In this document: positions 17,438-26,493 of the stretch, in pieces | Layout of the letters: the number at the start of each line of letters is the position of its first letter | How positions within the stretch are numbered: position 1 is the stretch's first letter | Origin: a bacterium 336/3 | GTDB lineage: Bacteria > Bacteroidota > Bacteroidia > Cytophagales > Thermonemataceae | Reading direction: 5' to 3' | NCBI GenBank assembly: GCA_001281695.1 | Contig: LJIE01000001.1 | Location: forward strand, 2,937,521-3,001,520 | Length of the DNA stretch: 64,000 nt | Position numbers and translations under genes: made by a program | The notes under the pieces: model-generated | Seen by the model: the letters and a program-made list of their open reading frames with translations, nothing else | Databases searched by the model: none | Told to the model about the DNA's origin: nothing

Positions 17438-18141
17438 AATACATTCACCAATTCCTCTCCTTGCATTTTAGGTAAGACATTATACAGGTTTTCTGTCAAA
17501 CAGAACTCTATATCTTTTTCAATTCCAAGCTTTTTAAGCCTTTGGACATGGGAGCATTGCAGAACGGTTTCAAGCATTTTAGGTTTACTATCTCGATACA
17601 AGACTTTTGAAATCAGTGCTGAGTCATTACTGATTTCAAAGATATCAGAAAGTCCATCTACTACTGCTCCTGCAAAAAGGGTATCTTCTAAATTCACTTT
17701 ACCTTTCCAACCCGAACAAACTATTAATACATCTTTTTGGGTCTCTTTTAGATAATCAATAACACTTTGTTTATTCAAAAAAGCTCCTACGAGTATTTCA
17801 TCAGCTTTTTCTGAGAGTTTGATGGCTTGTGTACCATTGGTAGTTGTCAAAGCTATTTTTTTTCCTTTCACAGCCTGTTCCATATAACTAAAAGGAGAGT
17901 TTCCTAAATCGAAACCTTCTACCATTTTCCCATCTCGTTCAGCAGCAATCAAATAGCCTTTTTCTCGCATTTTCAGGCAATCTTCAAGCTCTCTAATAGG
18001 AACAATGGATGCTACTCCATGAACTAGTGCTGTAACCATACATGAGGTAGCTCTTAAAATATCATTTACAACAACAATTGTATTTTCTAATTGATATAAA
18101 TGTAATAATTCTGGCGAAAGGCAAACGTCTATTTGTGGCAT
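17434..18141 (-). CDS. comB: 2-phosphosulfolactate phosphatase (ComB family)
   Basis: 235 residues, normal for ComB, a Mg-dependent phosphatase that converts 2-phosphosulfolactate to sulfolactate. Motifs are VVVNDILRATSCMVTAL near residue 25, A-A-E-R-D-G-K near 67, D-L-G-N-S-P, TTTNGTQAI near residue 100, and G-A-F-L-N with VCSGWKGKVNLEDTLFAGAVVD. In methanogens it serves coenzyme M synthesis; in Bacteroidota a sulfolactate or sulfonate role is likely but not proven. The downstream outer membrane protein gene overlaps by 4 nt and ybaB is 6 nt upstream. Confidence 0.93.
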   Translation of the reverse strand: MPQIDVCLSPELLHLYQLENTIVVVNDILRATSCMVTALVHGVASIVPIRELEDCLKMREKGYLIAAERDGKMVEGFDLGNSPFSYMEQAVKGKKIALTTTNGTQAIKLSEKADEILVGAFLNKQSVIDYLKETQKDVLIVCSGWKGKVNLEDTLFAGAVVDGLSDIFEISNDSALISKVLYRDSKPKMLETVLQCSHVQRLKKLGIEKDIEFCLTENLYNVLPKMQGEELVNVL

Positions 18142-18147
18142 TGTATT

Positions 18148-18480
18148 TTATAAACCAAACTTACTAAAATCTAACCCAGGGATATCAGGCATGATACCTC
18201 CTGTAATTTTTTGCATGTGAGCAGCAGCTTTTTCATCTACTTCTTCTATGGCTTTGTTGATAGCAGCTACAATCAAGTCTTGCATAACTTCTTTATCCTC
18301 AGGCTTTATAATATCGCTATCTACCTCTATTTTAATGACTTGCTTTTTGCCATTGACAGTAGCTTTTACCATACCTGCTCCTGCTTCGGCAGTTGCTGTA
18401 ATATTTTTGAGTTCGTCTTGGGCTTCTTTCAGTTTAGACTGCATTTCTTTCACTTTGCCCATGATGTTGAGAATATTCAT
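18148..18480 (-). CDS. YbaB/EbfC family nucleoid-associated protein
   Basis: 110 residues from ATG 18480 (MNILNIMGKVKEMQSKLKEAQ); a TTG three codons upstream is the alternative. A small dimeric DNA-binding protein with an N-terminal helix (KVKEMQSKLKEAQDELKN), the tweezer-like beta core ATAEAGAGMVKATVNGKKQV, and a C-terminal helix ending in the G-G-I-M-P-D-I-P-G region. In many bacteria ybaB lies by dnaX and recR; here it lies between a DUF420 gene and comB. Confidence 0.92.
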   Translation of the reverse strand: MNILNIMGKVKEMQSKLKEAQDELKNITATAEAGAGMVKATVNGKKQVIKIEVDSDIIKPEDKEVMQDLIVAAINKAIEEVDEKAAAHMQKITGGIMPDIPGLDFSKFGL

Positions 18481-18499
18481 ACAAATCAATTTTAAAGTT

Positions 18500-19036
18500 T
18501 TAAGTATAATAAGGGCTAATCATGAGATACACAATTACACCTGTTATAGAAACATACAACCAAATAGGAAAAGCTATTTTGGTCATCTTTTTGTGACTCA
18601 CAAAATCCTTATTAAGAGCATAATACAAGGATAGCAACACAAAACGTACCACTACCATTGAAAGTAAAATATGACTTACAAGAATTGAAAGATAAATCAT
18701 TCTATAGCCATTTTCAGGATATTTGGTACTTTCATTAGAAAAGTGATATAACACATACGTTACCAAAAACAAACTTCCTAATGAAAAGGCTGCAAGCATG
18801 GTATTTTGGTGAGCTTTAATATTTTTCTGTTTGATGAAAACCAAGCCCAATATCAATAAAATAGCTGTAAGTGAATTAATTACAGCATTTACATGAGGTA
18901 ACATTTTTGTCCATTCACCCAAATTTACTTTTACCCTAATACCCAATAAAATACCCACTACAACAGGAATGGCAACAGAAAGGATATTGATAATCGTTTT
19001 GTTAAAAATTTTAGGTGCCGAAAGTTCAGTTTGCAT
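18500..19036 (-). CDS. DUF420 family membrane protein
   Basis: 178 residues with five predicted membrane helices. The DUF420 pattern is clear: LPHVNAVINSLTAILLILG near residue 46, IKAHQNTMLAAFSLGSLFLVTYVLYH with two His (His75, His98 region), and the C-terminal FPIWLYVSITGVIVYLM. The conserved histidines suggest heme or copper handling. The family is typically found near cytochrome c oxidase genes in Bacteroidota; none lie here. It is 8 nt downstream of a lipoprotein gene. Confidence 0.85.
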   Translation of the reverse strand: MQTELSAPKIFNKTIINILSVAIPVVVGILLGIRVKVNLGEWTKMLPHVNAVINSLTAILLILGLVFIKQKNIKAHQNTMLAAFSLGSLFLVTYVLYHFSNESTKYPENGYRMIYLSILVSHILLSMVVVRFVLLSLYYALNKDFVSHKKMTKIAFPIWLYVSITGVIVYLMISPYYT

Positions 19037-19044
19037 AATAATTA

Positions 19045-19653
19045 TTACGATTTTACAGTCTTTTTAGGTGGACTTTTAAGTTGAAATGATTCAAAAAATA
19101 ATTTAATATCTTTTTCAGAAGGATATCCCTTCACGCTGGATATACTCATTTGATAGGCTCTGTTTTCTACCAAATAAATTCTATATACTAAATAAAAATT
19201 GCCAGAAGCTCCTGCTTTTAAAGATATACCCTTATAACTACCTAATGTAATATCTTTGTTTTCAATAATTTGTTTTTCTGTAAATTTATGGGTGTCTATT
19301 ACTTGTTTTTCTTGATTTTCGAGGAATTTTTTCTCTCCATATTTTTGAATTTTCCCTGGCTCATAGTCTCTATAATAGAGCATATAACGAACTGAATCTC
19401 CTTGTTGTGAAACAATGTATTGTACAGCTTGGTCTGTTGTATCTACATCTTTTTCAGGAGGTTCAGGGAAATTGATTCTGAATAACTCCTCTTCTACAAT
19501 TGGTGAACCTATAGTGGGAGTTAGTGTATCTAATATGACTATTGTTGAGTCATCTTTTTTGACAACTTGTTCTTTTCCTTTCTTGGTTGGGGTACTACAA
19601 GACAATAAAATAAAACTGAAAAGAACGGGTGTAATTAAAAATAATTTGGACAT
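19045..19653 (-). CDS. Lipoprotein, function unknown (202 aa)
   Basis: 202 residues from ATG 19653 (MSKLFLITPVLFSFILLSC, lipobox Cys19); an ATG at 19671 is also possible. The mature part has a Thr/Pro/Asp linker, then a domain with FRINFPEPPEKDVDT, a strand VRYMLYYRDYEPG and a C-terminal A-Y-Q-M-S-I-S-S-V-K-G-Y-P-S-E-K-D-I-K-L-F segment. The last part has the look of PsbP- or DUF1795-type folds, but this is not certain. An 11-bp hairpin covers both candidate starts, see that entry. Confidence 0.65.
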   Translation of the reverse strand: MSKLFLITPVLFSFILLSCSTPTKKGKEQVVKKDDSTIVILDTLTPTIGSPIVEEELFRINFPEPPEKDVDTTDQAVQYIVSQQGDSVRYMLYYRDYEPGKIQKYGEKKFLENQEKQVIDTHKFTEKQIIENKDITLGSYKGISLKAGASGNFYLVYRIYLVENRAYQMSISSVKGYPSEKDIKLFFESFQLKSPPKKTVKS

Positions 19654-19683
19654 AGTACTTGCGAAAAACATTGCAAGTACTAT
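19652..19683 (-). promoter_or_regulatory. Hairpin enclosing the start codons of the 19653 lipoprotein gene
   Basis: Perfect 11-bp inverted repeat ATAGTACTTGC / GCAAGTACTAT with a 10-nt loop. On the minus-strand mRNA one ATG (19671) lies in the loop and the other (19653) overlaps the 3' stem. On the plus strand a T7 run follows the stem, so it could alternatively be an antisense terminator. Confidence 0.45.
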
Positions 19684-19718
19684 TTTTTTGGAGGAAAAAT
19701 CAAGAAATTTCTATTTTT

Positions 19719-20240
19719 TTAGAGTTTGTTTACAAAAAAAGTAACCGTACCACTTGAAATAGATTCTACTTTTACATTTTTTCTTTCTAAACAAGATTCT
19801 AATTGAAGCTCAATATTAGTTTTAAAACTTTGCACACTTTCTTCAGAAAGATTTGATAAATTAGGAAGATGCTCTAAAGCTACTAGATGTCCATTGTCAT
19901 CAATTTTAACTTTGAAAACAACTTTACCTCGTTCAGAAGCATTGAGTAATGGTTCGATGGAGCAATTTAACTTCCAGCCTTTTACCTGCCAGTCTGCAAT
20001 GATAGAAGTTTTTGTTTTAACTCCTCTCAAATCTGTAATGGTTGTAGGTGATATAGGTGCAGTGGCAGAGGTTGTTTCTGTATTGTAATAGTAAGCATTT
20101 GTAGAATCTAATTTATTTGGCTCATGGAGTGTTGCTACTTGCTCGTTTCTATCAATATATAAAAAAGCTCCAACAACTGCTATCAGCACTGTTAGAGATG
20201 CCACGAAATAATACAATCTATTTGGGTTATAATTTTTCAT
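19719..20240 (-). CDS. TonB-like C-terminal domain protein with one membrane anchor
   Basis: 173 residues from ATG 20240 (MKNYNPNRLYYFVASLTVLIAVVGAFLYI). One membrane helix at about 10-29, then a Thr/Ala/Ser/Pro linker (~45-75) and a C-terminal domain of ~85 residues with G-K-V-V-F-K-V-K-I-D-D-N-G-H-L, a pattern typical of TonB/AgmX C-terminal domains in Bacteroidota, ending in VTFFVNKL. It lacks the Pro-rich spacer and companion ExbB/ExbD genes. Likely periplasmic. It heads the minus-strand run down to the outer membrane protein gene at 16700. Confidence 0.65.
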   Translation of the reverse strand: MKNYNPNRLYYFVASLTVLIAVVGAFLYIDRNEQVATLHEPNKLDSTNAYYYNTETTSATAPISPTTITDLRGVKTKTSIIADWQVKGWKLNCSIEPLLNASERGKVVFKVKIDDNGHLVALEHLPNLSNLSEESVQSFKTNIELQLESCLERKNVKVESISSGTVTFFVNKL

Positions 20241-20379
20241 AGATATACGAAAGGTCAAATCCTTTTGCATAGATTACAAGCAAATTCCTTGCTAATTTTT
20301 TTTAATTGTTAATTTTTTGTTAAATGATGCTGTAATATTTTTAATTTTTTTACAAAAAAACAAAGCATTCAAGAAAATT

Positions 20380-20409
20380 TTTGAGCATCCTCTTTTTTTT
20401 GTACTTTTG
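20380..20409 (+). promoter_or_regulatory. Promoter of argS
   Basis: TTTG at 20380-20383, 18-nt spacer, TACTTTTG (TAnnTTTG) at 20402-20409. It lies 26 nt before the argS ATG, so the leader is short. A strong Bacteroidota housekeeping promoter match. The ~195-nt gap back to the TonB-like gene contains nothing else visible. Confidence 0.75.
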
Positions 20410-20435
20410 CAGGCTCAAATCAACCTTTGCCAACT

Positions 20436-22217
20436 ATGTCGCATATAGAAAATACACTTATTGAATACATCGAAAAAGCCTTTGAATCGGTTTTTAACAA
20501 AAATATTTCAAATATAGCTTTACAAGAAACCAAAAAAGAGTTTGAAGGTTCACATACATTTGTAGTTTTTCCATATACCAAAGAATTAGGGCAAAAACCT
20601 GCTGATATTGCTCAAAAAATTGGAGAATATTTGGCTCAAAATTGCCCAATTGTCGAAAAATTTAATGTTGTACAAGGTTTTTTGAATCTTTCTATCAAAG
20701 CTGAAACATGGATTCAGTTCTTTGATACACTTCTTCAAGAAACACCCAAAGCTACTAAAAATCAGAAGGTTGTGGTAGAATACTCCTCTCCTAATACTAA
20801 TAAACCTCTGCATTTGGGGCATTTGAGAAATAACTTTTTAGGTTATTCAGTAGCTCAGATTCTTGAAGAGGCTGGTTATGAAGTCCATAAAACACAGATT
20901 ATCAATGATAGAGGTATTCATATCTGTAAATCGATGCTTGCCTACGAAAAATTTGGCAATGGAGAAACCCCTGAAAGTAGTGGCTTGAAGGGTGATAAAC
21001 TGGTGGGTAAATATTATGTGGAATTCAATAACTTATACAAATCACAAATTGATGCTCTTAAAAGCAAAGGTGTAAGTCAAGAAGATGCTGAAAAACAAGC
21101 ACCAGCAATTCAAGAAGCACAAAAAATGCTTTTGGACTGGGAAAGTGGAGATGAAAAAATAGTTGCTCTTTGGAAAAAAATGAATGGTTGGGTATATGAG
21201 GGTTTTGATGCCACCTACAAAAAAATTGGTGTAAGTTTTGATTCAAAATACTACGAATCCAACACCTATCTTCTGGGAAAAGACATTGTGGAAGAAGGTT
21301 TACAAAAAGGTGTTTTTTACAAAAAAGAAGATGGTTCTGTGTGGATAGACCTTACAGAAGATGGTTTAGATAATAAATTGGTCTTGCGTTCAGATGGAAC
21401 ATCTGTATATATCACTCAAGATTTGGGCACAGCCGAATTGCGTTTTAAAGACCAACAAATGCAAAAAATGGTGTATGTGGTTGGTAATGAACAAGATTAT
21501 CATTTTAAAGTTTTATTTTTGATTCTCAAAAAACTTGGCAGAAGTTATGCAGAAGGCTTACATCATTTGAGTTATGGCATGGTGGAACTTCCTTCGGGTA
21601 AAATGAAATCGAGAGAGGGTACTGTTGTAGATGCAGATGATTTGGTGGAAGAGGTGATTGAAATAGCTAAAGAGAAAAGTATTGAAAAACTGAAGGCTTC
21701 AGGAGCTTTTGAGCTTTTTAGTGAAGAAGAAAAAGAACAGCTTTATGAAATGATAGGTTTAGGAGCATTGAAGTATTTCCTGCTTAAAATAGACCCTCAG
21801 AAAAAAATGCTTTACAATCCAGATGAATCTGTAAGTTTTGAAGGTGATGCTGCTCCGTTTATTCAATATACGCATGCTCGTATTTGTTCTGTTATCAGAA
21901 AAGGTTCTGAAATAGAAAAGGCAGATTGGCAAAATGGTTATAAAACGCTACATCCTTTAGAATTATCTCTGATTAACTTGCTTAGTCAATACAACAAAAC
22001 TATAGAGTTAGCTACTGAAAGATTCGCTCCTTATATTCTTACACAATACATTTATGATTTGAGTAAAACATTTAGCAGTTTTTATGCAGAGTGTTCTATT
22101 CTCAAAGCTGAGAGTTTGGAGGCTGGAAATTTCCGTTTAGTATTGTCTAAAGAAGTCGCTAAAACCATTAAAAAAGGAATGCTTTTATTAGGTATTGATG
22201 TACCTGAAAGAATGTAA
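20436..22217 (+). CDS. argS: Arginyl-tRNA synthetase
   Basis: 593 residues from ATG 20436; the frame could start three codons earlier at TTG but the promoter and family favour the ATG. Class I synthetase charging tRNA-Arg in the cytoplasm. The N-terminal domain is followed by the ATP-binding HLGH box at 126-129 (SSPNTNKPLHLGHLRNN), the catalytic Rossmann fold, the KMSKS-equivalent loop GKMKSREGTVVDADD, and the anticodon-binding helical domain ending in LLLGIDVPERM. Both catalytic signatures are intact. It has its own promoter and a terminator, so it is monocistronic. Confidence 0.97.
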   Translation: MSHIENTLIEYIEKAFESVFNKNISNIALQETKKEFEGSHTFVVFPYTKELGQKPADIAQKIGEYLAQNCPIVEKFNVVQGFLNLSIKAETWIQFFDTLLQETPKATKNQKVVVEYSSPNTNKPLHLGHLRNNFLGYSVAQILEEAGYEVHKTQIINDRGIHICKSMLAYEKFGNGETPESSGLKGDKLVGKYYVEFNNLYKSQIDALKSKGVSQEDAEKQAPAIQEAQKMLLDWESGDEKIVALWKKMNGWVYEGFDATYKKIGVSFDSKYYESNTYLLGKDIVEEGLQKGVFYKKEDGSVWIDLTEDGLDNKLVLRSDGTSVYITQDLGTAELRFKDQQMQKMVYVVGNEQDYHFKVLFLILKKLGRSYAEGLHHLSYGMVELPSGKMKSREGTVVDADDLVEEVIEIAKEKSIEKLKASGAFELFSEEEKEQLYEMIGLGALKYFLLKIDPQKKMLYNPDESVSFEGDAAPFIQYTHARICSVIRKGSEIEKADWQNGYKTLHPLELSLINLLSQYNKTIELATERFAPYILTQYIYDLSKTFSSFYAECSILKAESLEAGNFRLVLSKEVAKTIKKGMLLLGIDVPERM

Positions 22218-22242
22218 TAGAAGTTTTAGAAGTAAGATATAA

Positions 22243-22271
22243 AACGCTATAATCGTGTAGATTATAGCGTT
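22243..22271. terminator. Bidirectional terminator between argS and the polysaccharide cluster
   Basis: Perfect 11-bp stem AACGCTATAAT / ATTATAGCGTT with a 7-nt loop and T-tract TATTTTTTC on the plus side. The stop codon of the convergent 739-residue gene lies inside the right arm. Confidence 0.8.
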
Positions 22272-24481
22272 ATTTTTTCAAAATCTTTGGTTTTAAAAGA
22301 GTATATCCACAGATATTTAGCATTCTGGGCTCTGGCTATTTGCTTCAACTCTTCTACTGAGTAGCCTTCTTTCCATGTTTTTTCTCTTGAGGAATGGTCG
22401 AAGTAGGAATACCCGTAAGCTCCAATAGCTGATTCGGAAGGTGGCAAACCCCTAATGGTAGCAATACCAGTGGTATAGGGGGCTATCATTAAGATTTCTC
22501 CTTGACTAAAAATGGGATTTCTAAAAATACTTACATCTTTATAGGCAATATATAAAAGTGATTCTTTCTTGATACTTACAGGTTGTTTATCTAATTTTTC
22601 CCAACTTTTAATAATTTGATAAAATTCATTTTGATTTAGTTTTTCTTGGATTTTAGAGCTATACATTGTATTAAAAGTATTCCAGTTTTCTTGGCAACAA
22701 GTAAATTTTGTGATAAAATGGTGAAGTTTCCAATCCATTTTATCAATTCCCAAAATAGCACTTCTGAGTGTTAAATCTTTTTGGAAGGTAGCTTCTACAT
22801 TTTTATAAAACTTCCCTAGGAAAATAAATATAACCACTCCAATCGCTCCTACTCTTACATATTTTACCCATGAATACTTTTCATAATTGATTCTTACAAA
22901 AGGAACATAACCCAATATAAAAGCAGCACAAAGCCATTTATGCAAACCCAAGAAATACATTCCTGTAGAGCCATACAATTGTAAAATTATGTTGGGAGCT
23001 AAACCAGCCAATGCAGCTATCCACAACCATTCTACAACAAAAGCCTTTTTTTCATAAATAACATTTTTGATTGTTAGCCCTTCATTTTTAAGGTATAAAA
23101 ATGTTGCTGTATACAAGACAGCATAGAAAATAAATATCAATGTAAAATACTGAGCTTCATGTTGTTTAAAGAAAAAGAACCAGCCCCAAGAACCTTCATA
23201 AGAGTGTTGTCGTCCTGTAAAGGTTGTTTCGGCTGTTAGCATATAACAACTAAATAAAATTGTAATTGTCATAACCATAACCATCCATCCTTGCATTTTT
23301 TTATACCACTCAAAACGAAGGAAATAATACCCAATACAAGCTGTAAATATGACTATGGTAGCTACATGACTAAAGCCCATTATAAATAGCATAATGGGAA
23401 GATATAGAAAGAAAAATAGGTTTTGATAGTTTTTTGTTTCTGCAAATCTGATAACACTTGTCAAAAAAGCCCAAACCAAACACAATGCTATAGTATAAGG
23501 TGAACTCATTACAAAGTGATACCCTAATAAGCCTGCCATATACATATTGTTGGGTACAGGAACAAACAAAATAATGACCAAAAGCCAAAACTGCCATGAG
23601 TCAATCCCAAAACTTGGTTGTATGTTTTTCTTGATTGCAAAATAATATTGTAGGTCAGAAGCCAAAGAAGATAACAATCTGAAAAACAAACTAAAAAAAA
23701 TCACTTGATAAGCCAAGTTATAAAACAACCATGTTGGTATATCAAGTAATAGCGATAAATTTGCTGTTAGCCAATGGGTTGCAGTATTATAGTGCATAAA
23801 AAACACTCCATCTACTCCTGTTGTAGGTGTTTGGTAAGTTTGATACATTTTGGATAATACAGAATGGTAACTAATATCTATGGTTTCAAACTTATATTTT
23901 TGTGAACCAATTGCAATGGATTCCTGAAAAGCATGTGTATAGCCAATTTTTGCATAATGTTCATTGATAAAATATGCTCCTATCAGAATCGAAGCCACCA
24001 AACATATTAGTATTTGAGAACGTTTAGCTTCTTTGAAAAAATCTTTATAAACCCATAACGCCATCAGATAACCCAAACCAGCTACGCCCCAAACTAGTAT
24101 TTGTGTAAAAGGTAAAAAACGTACTAAAAAGCCTACTAAACCAACCCCTAAAAGTGTATAGATGACTATTAAATTATCTGTTTGCCACCAGTTTCTTTCT
24201 TTCTTTTTAGCAAGTACAAACAATGATGTGAACTGAATAAATAGAGATACCCCCAAGATTCTTAATATAGCTATACTATCTGTATCAAAACCTTTTCGAT
24301 ACAACATATAAATAATACTGATAATCACAGCTACCAAAGAAGCAAAAACAGCCTGAAAACGATATGAACGCATAAAACGCTTTTGTTTTTTGGCGAAATA
24401 TAGCTTAAAATTTAGTATTTTATGAAGTTCATCTAATTTTTTATACAAGGAGAGTAATTTAATTTCTACATTTGCACTCAT
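22262..24481 (-). CDS. Large multi-pass membrane protein (GT-C-like), function unknown
   Basis: 739 residues with about 13 membrane helices between residues ~45 and ~555, a cytosolic coiled head (MSANVEIKLLSLYKKLDELHK), and a soluble C-terminal domain of ~150 residues containing IAPYTTGIATIRGLPPSESAI and ending FKTKDFEKITL. The topology, with a long first external loop and a C-terminal periplasmic domain, resembles GT-C membrane glycosyltransferases, but no D-x-D/E motif is secure. It is transcribed away from the flippase; the starts are only 17 nt apart, so the promoters overlap. A role in surface polysaccharide assembly is inferred from context. Confidence 0.7.
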   Translation of the reverse strand: MSANVEIKLLSLYKKLDELHKILNFKLYFAKKQKRFMRSYRFQAVFASLVAVIISIIYMLYRKGFDTDSIAILRILGVSLFIQFTSLFVLAKKKERNWWQTDNLIVIYTLLGVGLVGFLVRFLPFTQILVWGVAGLGYLMALWVYKDFFKEAKRSQILICLVASILIGAYFINEHYAKIGYTHAFQESIAIGSQKYKFETIDISYHSVLSKMYQTYQTPTTGVDGVFFMHYNTATHWLTANLSLLLDIPTWLFYNLAYQVIFFSLFFRLLSSLASDLQYYFAIKKNIQPSFGIDSWQFWLLVIILFVPVPNNMYMAGLLGYHFVMSSPYTIALCLVWAFLTSVIRFAETKNYQNLFFFLYLPIMLFIMGFSHVATIVIFTACIGYYFLRFEWYKKMQGWMVMVMTITILFSCYMLTAETTFTGRQHSYEGSWGWFFFFKQHEAQYFTLIFIFYAVLYTATFLYLKNEGLTIKNVIYEKKAFVVEWLWIAALAGLAPNIILQLYGSTGMYFLGLHKWLCAAFILGYVPFVRINYEKYSWVKYVRVGAIGVVIFIFLGKFYKNVEATFQKDLTLRSAILGIDKMDWKLHHFITKFTCCQENWNTFNTMYSSKIQEKLNQNEFYQIIKSWEKLDKQPVSIKKESLLYIAYKDVSIFRNPIFSQGEILMIAPYTTGIATIRGLPPSESAIGAYGYSYFDHSSREKTWKEGYSVEELKQIARAQNAKYLWIYSFKTKDFEKITL

Positions 24482-24498
24482 TTGTAAATAGTTTATTC

Positions 24499-25761
24499 AT
24501 GCTTTCAGCATCAGGAAGAAAAACCTTAATTCAAAATTTCTTGGCGTTGGCTATTATTCAGGGTACTAATTTTTTATTACCTTTAATTTTAATGCCTTAT
24601 CTCAATAGTTCTATTGGTATTGATAGGTTTGGGGTAGTAAGTCTCATCCAAACGGTGATGATTTTTTTGGGGACATTTACCGATTTTGGATTTAATCTAT
24701 CTGCAACTCGTGAAATATCCATTCATAAAAATAATGCAGAACATACTGCCTTTATTTTCAACAAAGTGATTGTTATCAAACTTTTATTGTGTTTGGTTGC
24801 CTTCATTGTTTTAATGATACTTGCTTTACTTATTCCTAAATTTTACAAAGATTTTTGGGGTTATATCTTAGGCTTTTCGATAGTATTGGGTCAAGTTTTA
24901 TTACCTGTCTGGTTTTTTCAGGGTATCGAGAAGATGAAGTATCTCACCTATCTGAATGTAATTGCTAAAATTGTTTTTACCATTCTTATTTTTGTATTTG
25001 TCAAACAGCCAGACGATTATCTACTGGTTTTGCTGTTTTTTGGACTGGGAAATATTGTATCTGGCATTTTAGGTATTTTACTTGCTTACAAACAATTAGA
25101 AAAACCTTCTCTCAAATTACCCTCCAAAACTATTATCCAAAAAGAACTAAAAGATGGTTGGCATTTATTTGTTGCTAATTTTTCGATTATGAGCTACATT
25201 CACAGCAATTTACTGATCTTAAGTCTATTTGCTAACGACTATATTCTAGGAATTTATAGTATTGCTGAAAAAACAGTTCTTGCCATGCGACAAATTCTAG
25301 TTGTCTTATCACAAGCTATTTATCCCAAAATATGTCAGTTTGCCCAAGAATCGCATCAAGGCTTAAGAAATTTTTATAAAAAACTTTTTATTCCTTTTTT
25401 TGGATTATACTTAGTTTTTTCTTGTTCAGTATTTTTATTTGCTGATTTTACAGTTTTTATTCTAGCAAAAAAACACATTCCTGAAGCAACTCATCTTTTA
25501 CGATTATTGTGTTTTACTCCTTTTATTGTGGGGCTTAATATTCCTGCATACCAAACATTACTCGCTTATGAACATCAAAAAAGCTATATGATGATTTTAA
25601 GTTTAGGCTCTCTATTGAGTGTATTTCTAAATTTGGGTTTATCTTGGGCATTTCAGGCAGATGGTACAGCTATTTCTATTATCATTACAGAAACTTTTAT
25701 TACAATAGGCTTGCATTGGATTTTGCACAAAAATCATCCAAAAGAAAGGTTATTTGCTTAA
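24499..25761 (+). CDS. Wzx-type polysaccharide flippase
   Basis: 420 residues from ATG 24499 (MLSASGRKTLIQNFLALAII); an upstream TTG at 24472 overlaps the divergent gene and is less likely. Twelve or so membrane helices in the MATE/Wzx pattern. It moves undecaprenyl-linked sugar repeat units across the cytoplasmic membrane. Family marks are LILMPYLNSSIGIDRFGVVSLIQTV at the N-terminus and WFFQGIEKMKYLTYLNVIAKI near residue 140. It starts the plus-strand polysaccharide cluster. Confidence 0.9.
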   Translation: MLSASGRKTLIQNFLALAIIQGTNFLLPLILMPYLNSSIGIDRFGVVSLIQTVMIFLGTFTDFGFNLSATREISIHKNNAEHTAFIFNKVIVIKLLLCLVAFIVLMILALLIPKFYKDFWGYILGFSIVLGQVLLPVWFFQGIEKMKYLTYLNVIAKIVFTILIFVFVKQPDDYLLVLLFFGLGNIVSGILGILLAYKQLEKPSLKLPSKTIIQKELKDGWHLFVANFSIMSYIHSNLLILSLFANDYILGIYSIAEKTVLAMRQILVVLSQAIYPKICQFAQESHQGLRNFYKKLFIPFFGLYLVFSCSVFLFADFTVFILAKKHIPEATHLLRLLCFTPFIVGLNIPAYQTLLAYEHQKSYMMILSLGSLLSVFLNLGLSWAFQADGTAISIIITETFITIGLHWILHKNHPKERLFA

Positions 25762-25786
25762 AATGTATTTTTGTAATTTTTTTATG

Positions 25787-25794
25787 TATTTTTG
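25787..25794 (+). promoter_or_regulatory. -7 promoter box for the methyltransferase gene
   Basis: Exact TATTTTTG, 27 nt before the ATG at 25822; a second copy lies at 25766-25773. The longer frame starting at TTG 25792 would begin inside this box, supporting the ATG. No good -33 element. Confidence 0.4.
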
Positions 25795-25821
25795 GCAAAA
25801 TTTTCAACACGCTCTTACAAT

Positions 25822-26493
25822 ATGCATTACTACGACATCAAAGACAAAGATTATTTTACTGGTACTCGTATAGATTTAATTCAGCTATTGCCTAATAATC
25901 CTGAACAAAAAGTTCTTGAGATTGGAGCTGGTGGCGGTGATACTATTACCTACATCAAAAAAAATAATTTAGCAAAAGAAGTAATGGGTTTGGAGCTTTT
26001 TGAAATTCCCAATTCAAATCAATCCAATCCTGCCATTGATAAATTTGTTCTAGGAAATATAGAGCAAATGGACGTTCCTGCTGAGGAAAATTATTTTGAT
26101 GTAATTATTTGTGGTGATGTTTTAGAACACTTGATAGACCCTTGGGCTGTCGTAGAAAAACTTACTAAATATTTAAAGGTAGGTGGAGTCATGATTGCCA
26201 GCCTTCCGAATGTTCGAGAGATGAATACACTCATCAAAATTGCTATGTTGGGCGACTTTAGATACAAAGAAGAAGGTGGTGTTTTGGATAAAACACATTT
26301 GAGGTTTTTTTGCAAGAAAAATATTCTGAATTTACTTACAACTGCCAAATTAAAGCCAGTTTATAACTGTCCCAGTTTTAAATATAATCCTAGCCAAAAA
26401 AGCAGAAAAATTATGAATATGCTTACATTAGGACTATTTCAAAATTTCCTTACATTCCAACATCTCGTAATTTCTAAAAAAACAGCTAATTGA
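25822..26493 (+). CDS. Class I SAM-dependent methyltransferase
   Basis: 223 residues from ATG 25822 (MHYYDIKDKDYFTGTRIDLI). The SAM-binding motif I is VLEIGAGGGD at 31-40, the acidic motif at end of strand 2 is around GLEL, and motif II/III is FDVIICGDVLEHLIDPW at about 92-108, followed by LPNVREM. This matches the methyltransf_23/UbiG-like type in polysaccharide and O-antigen clusters, where it methylates a sugar or lipid-linked glycan. Acceptor unknown. The stop codon overlaps the next start by one base (TGATG). Confidence 0.88.
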   Translation: MHYYDIKDKDYFTGTRIDLIQLLPNNPEQKVLEIGAGGGDTITYIKKNNLAKEVMGLELFEIPNSNQSNPAIDKFVLGNIEQMDVPAEENYFDVIICGDVLEHLIDPWAVVEKLTKYLKVGGVMIASLPNVREMNTLIKIAMLGDFRYKEEGGVLDKTHLRFFCKKNILNLLTTAKLKPVYNCPSFKYNPSQKSRKIMNMLTLGLFQNFLTFQHLVISKKTAN

